DNA of 64,000 bases from Diphasiastrum complanatum. Taxonomy: Eukaryota > Streptophyta > Lycopodiopsida > Lycopodiales > Lycopodiaceae. This document shows, piece by piece, positions 62,039 through 64,000 of this stretch. Location of the stretch: assembly GCA_029204225.1 (NCBI GenBank), contig CM055102.1, forward strand, positions 15,312,229 to 15,376,228, written 5' to 3'. The notes under the pieces were generated by a model. The model made no database searches, had not been told where the DNA came from, and saw only the letters and a program-made list of their open reading frames with translations. How positions within the stretch are numbered: position 1 is the first letter of the stretch; every line of letters begins with the position of its first letter. The position numbers and the translations under genes are program-made.

Positions 62039-64000
62039 TTCTTGATAAAAGCAAGAGAGCAGGTTCTTGATATCTGCGAATGAAGATTTTCTCCAAGGCA
62101 TCTAAGTGCGTAGCCGCGGAAGAATGTACACCTAATCATCGAGATAAATCTCCACTATCCGATGTAACAGATCTTGAAAGGCCAGTTGCATGACCCGTTG
62201 GAAAGTTGAGGGGGCATTACATAAGCCAAAAGGCATAACGTTATAAGCGTAAATGTCATTCTCTATGGCAAAAGCCATTTTATGTTTATCTTCAGGGGCT
62301 ATTTGAACAAAGAAATAACCGCTGAATCCATCCAAGAAGTTGAAAGCTTCAGCTCCTGCCATTTCCTCTAATATTTGGGTCGTTAAGGGCAAGGGAAAAT
62401 GGTCTTTCTTTGCAACCGCATTAAGGTTCTTGAGGTCAATACAGATGAAGCTTGCCATTTTTATTGGGTACAACCACAATGGATGGTACCCAATCAGTAT
62501 GTTGGAATTCATAAATGAAGCCAACATCCAACAATTTCTTAATATCCTCATCGATCCTCTCACGATAGACTGGGTTACTGTGATAAGGTTTAGCCCTAAC
62601 AGGCTTAGCATTGTCTTCTAGAAAAATCCAATGTACTACTATTTCAAGGGGGATTCCTTTCATTTCGGTATAATTCCATTCAAATACATCCTTGTATTTG
62701 CATGATAGATGTGCACCAACATGAACTATGCGATCTATGTCCTCGTCAGGATCTTTAAGGTTTAGTGGAATTGTCTTAGCGGGTACTTCAAAGGAATTGG
62801 AACTTGGTGTAGGTTCCCGATGTGGTTGCGGTAATTGGATAACAACATCATCCAATGTAAAGTCTTTGAACTTCTGTGGAAGATCGAAAGGTGGGTCCAC
62901 AAAATGTTCTGGGACTTTAGGAATCAATTGAGTTGATTCTTTACTAGACGTGGAAGCTTTGTCAGATTGTTTGTTGTCTGTCCCTTCTTGACAAGGGCTT
63001 GATTGGCTTTTTAAGCTTGGCACGCATCTGTTTTTGATGCTATAGGAGAATATCCACATCTTCTGCAGCCGTTTCAATATGACATTGATTGGAATCCGCA
63101 CAGTCCACGGTGGCTAGTGCATGACCCCAATTGATTATGTTCGTGGTTCATGTATAGTGGCCTTTTGGTTGGATCGAGACACTATCTGATTCATCATATG
63201 TTGTAGAAGACCAATTATCGTATACCTTGGCAGGCTTGACATGGCCATTTGAGTCAACAGTGACTCGTTTATCGTGGTTGCCAAAGGTAATTTTGTTGTT
63301 CTTCCAGTCTTGGGCAACACTGGCCATCTGGAGCCAGGGTGTACCAAGAAGGAGCTTATACGTATTGGCATCTTCTGGTAGGTCTAAGATGACACAATCA
63401 ATGATAAACTTGACACCTGCGATTCGAACTTTTATATTCGATAAATGACCAACAAGGTCAGTAACTCGTTGATCAGCCTTACGAAGTTTATAACGTGGTT
63501 GATCGAGGGTATTGAAGCCCCATGACTTTGCCAATGACAAAGCCATTATATTAACGCCTGATCCGCTATCTAGAATAGCAGATACTATGGGATAATCTTT
63601 ATAGGACAAAGGTAGTGTGATGCTATTTCCCTTAGCAACACCTATATTCATCAGATTCATAGGAATCTGAGAAATTTTAGGAATCTTTTCTGGTTTTCGC
63701 TGTTCATCAGGGATAGGCGGCAGCTGAAAACTACGATGGATATAGTTTTGAAGTCCGGTGAAGGATTTGATAGCACTATGGAACGACATGGTGAGTTGAG
63801 CTTGCAGGAGGTCAGAAAATACTTCAAGTCCCTGTAGGGATTGCTCCTTTCCGGGGATATGAGCTGATAGCAGACTTTTCATATGTTCTTCTTCTCGTAA
63901 AAATTCATCTCAAAATGCGTTGTATTGCCTTTGTTCCACCTTTGGGTCTGGGTAATCTTTTGGTAATGTGGAGGCCATCAAATGGCTTTCATGTGGGTCA
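62039..64000 (-). pseudogene. Ty3/gypsy polyprotein fragment (protease and RT), runs off the window
   Basis: From the right edge leftward: gag/protease linker; retropepsin-like domain (63882-63148) with AILDSGSGVNIMALSLAKSW, the aspartic protease site, and LLLGTPWLQ. A polyprotein spacer is 63101-62640. RT starts at YRERIDEDIKKLLDVGFIYE and DWVPSIVVVPNKNGK; 62611-62132 holds FICIDLKNLNAVAKKDHFPL, FLDGFSGYFFVQIAPEDKHK, GLCNAPSTFQRVMQ and the start of the catalytic box YLDD. After that the reading is broken and ends at about 62,039 against the LTR fragment. A frameshift near 62,450 and stops near 63,120 show it is inactive. RNase H and integrase are absent. Confidence 0.88.

Overview
This window is nuclear DNA of a vascular land plant. 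Its two host genes have plant-specific architectures: a group A (ABF/AREB/ABI5-type) bZIP factor and a multi-pass RING-H2 ubiquitin ligase of the Arabidopsis At1g12760/At1g63170 type. Long (GA)n/(CT)n/(TA)n microsatellites, low gene density and many decayed copia, gypsy and hAT elements suggest a large, TE-rich genome. A fern or similar non-angiosperm is my guess, from general impression only.

Layout: 0.9-4.9 kb and 6.3-8.4 kb hold two related decayed hAT elements (BED finger plus DUF659-type transposase), each internally deleted in a different place; the first carries an array of ~380-bp tandem repeats. 8.4-8.7 kb is a copia integrase scrap. 11.1-12.4 kb is a gypsy RT remnant split by a small non-autonomous element, which itself holds an 80-bp derivative of the hAT ends. 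14.6-15.8 kb (minus) is the bZIP gene, with two recognisable coding exons and a possible 5'UTR exon near 17 kb. 20.8-23.1 kb and 28.7-31.0 kb are two direct copies of a ~2.3-kb repeat, both ending in (GA)n, enclosing gypsy-like gag and copia PR/INT remnants. 31.1-33.9 kb is a broken minus-strand copia element. 34-39 kb is gene-poor, with an 86-bp tRNA-like SINE bounded by a perfect 15-bp target duplication.

40.1-48.7 kb (plus) is the RING-H2 ligase: five coding exons, 378 residues, intact. A 128-bp tandem duplication covers its presumed 5'UTR splice acceptor, and three CACGTG G-boxes lie upstream. Its 4.9-kb last intron carries two non-autonomous hAT elements with perfect 8-bp target duplications.

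52-64 kb is nested LTR-retrotransposon debris: a copia gag with PBS and LTR, a copia LTR with a duplicated R-U5 block, a nearly complete but frameshifted minus-strand copia polyprotein (58.0-61.9 kb) with PPT and 3' LTR, and a gypsy protease/RT fragment running off the right edge.

I see no operon, CRISPR array, rRNA or functional tRNA gene. I find no convincing new biological system; the most informative points are the dated TE insertions, the duplicated splice-acceptor block in the ligase gene, and the LTR template-switch scar.
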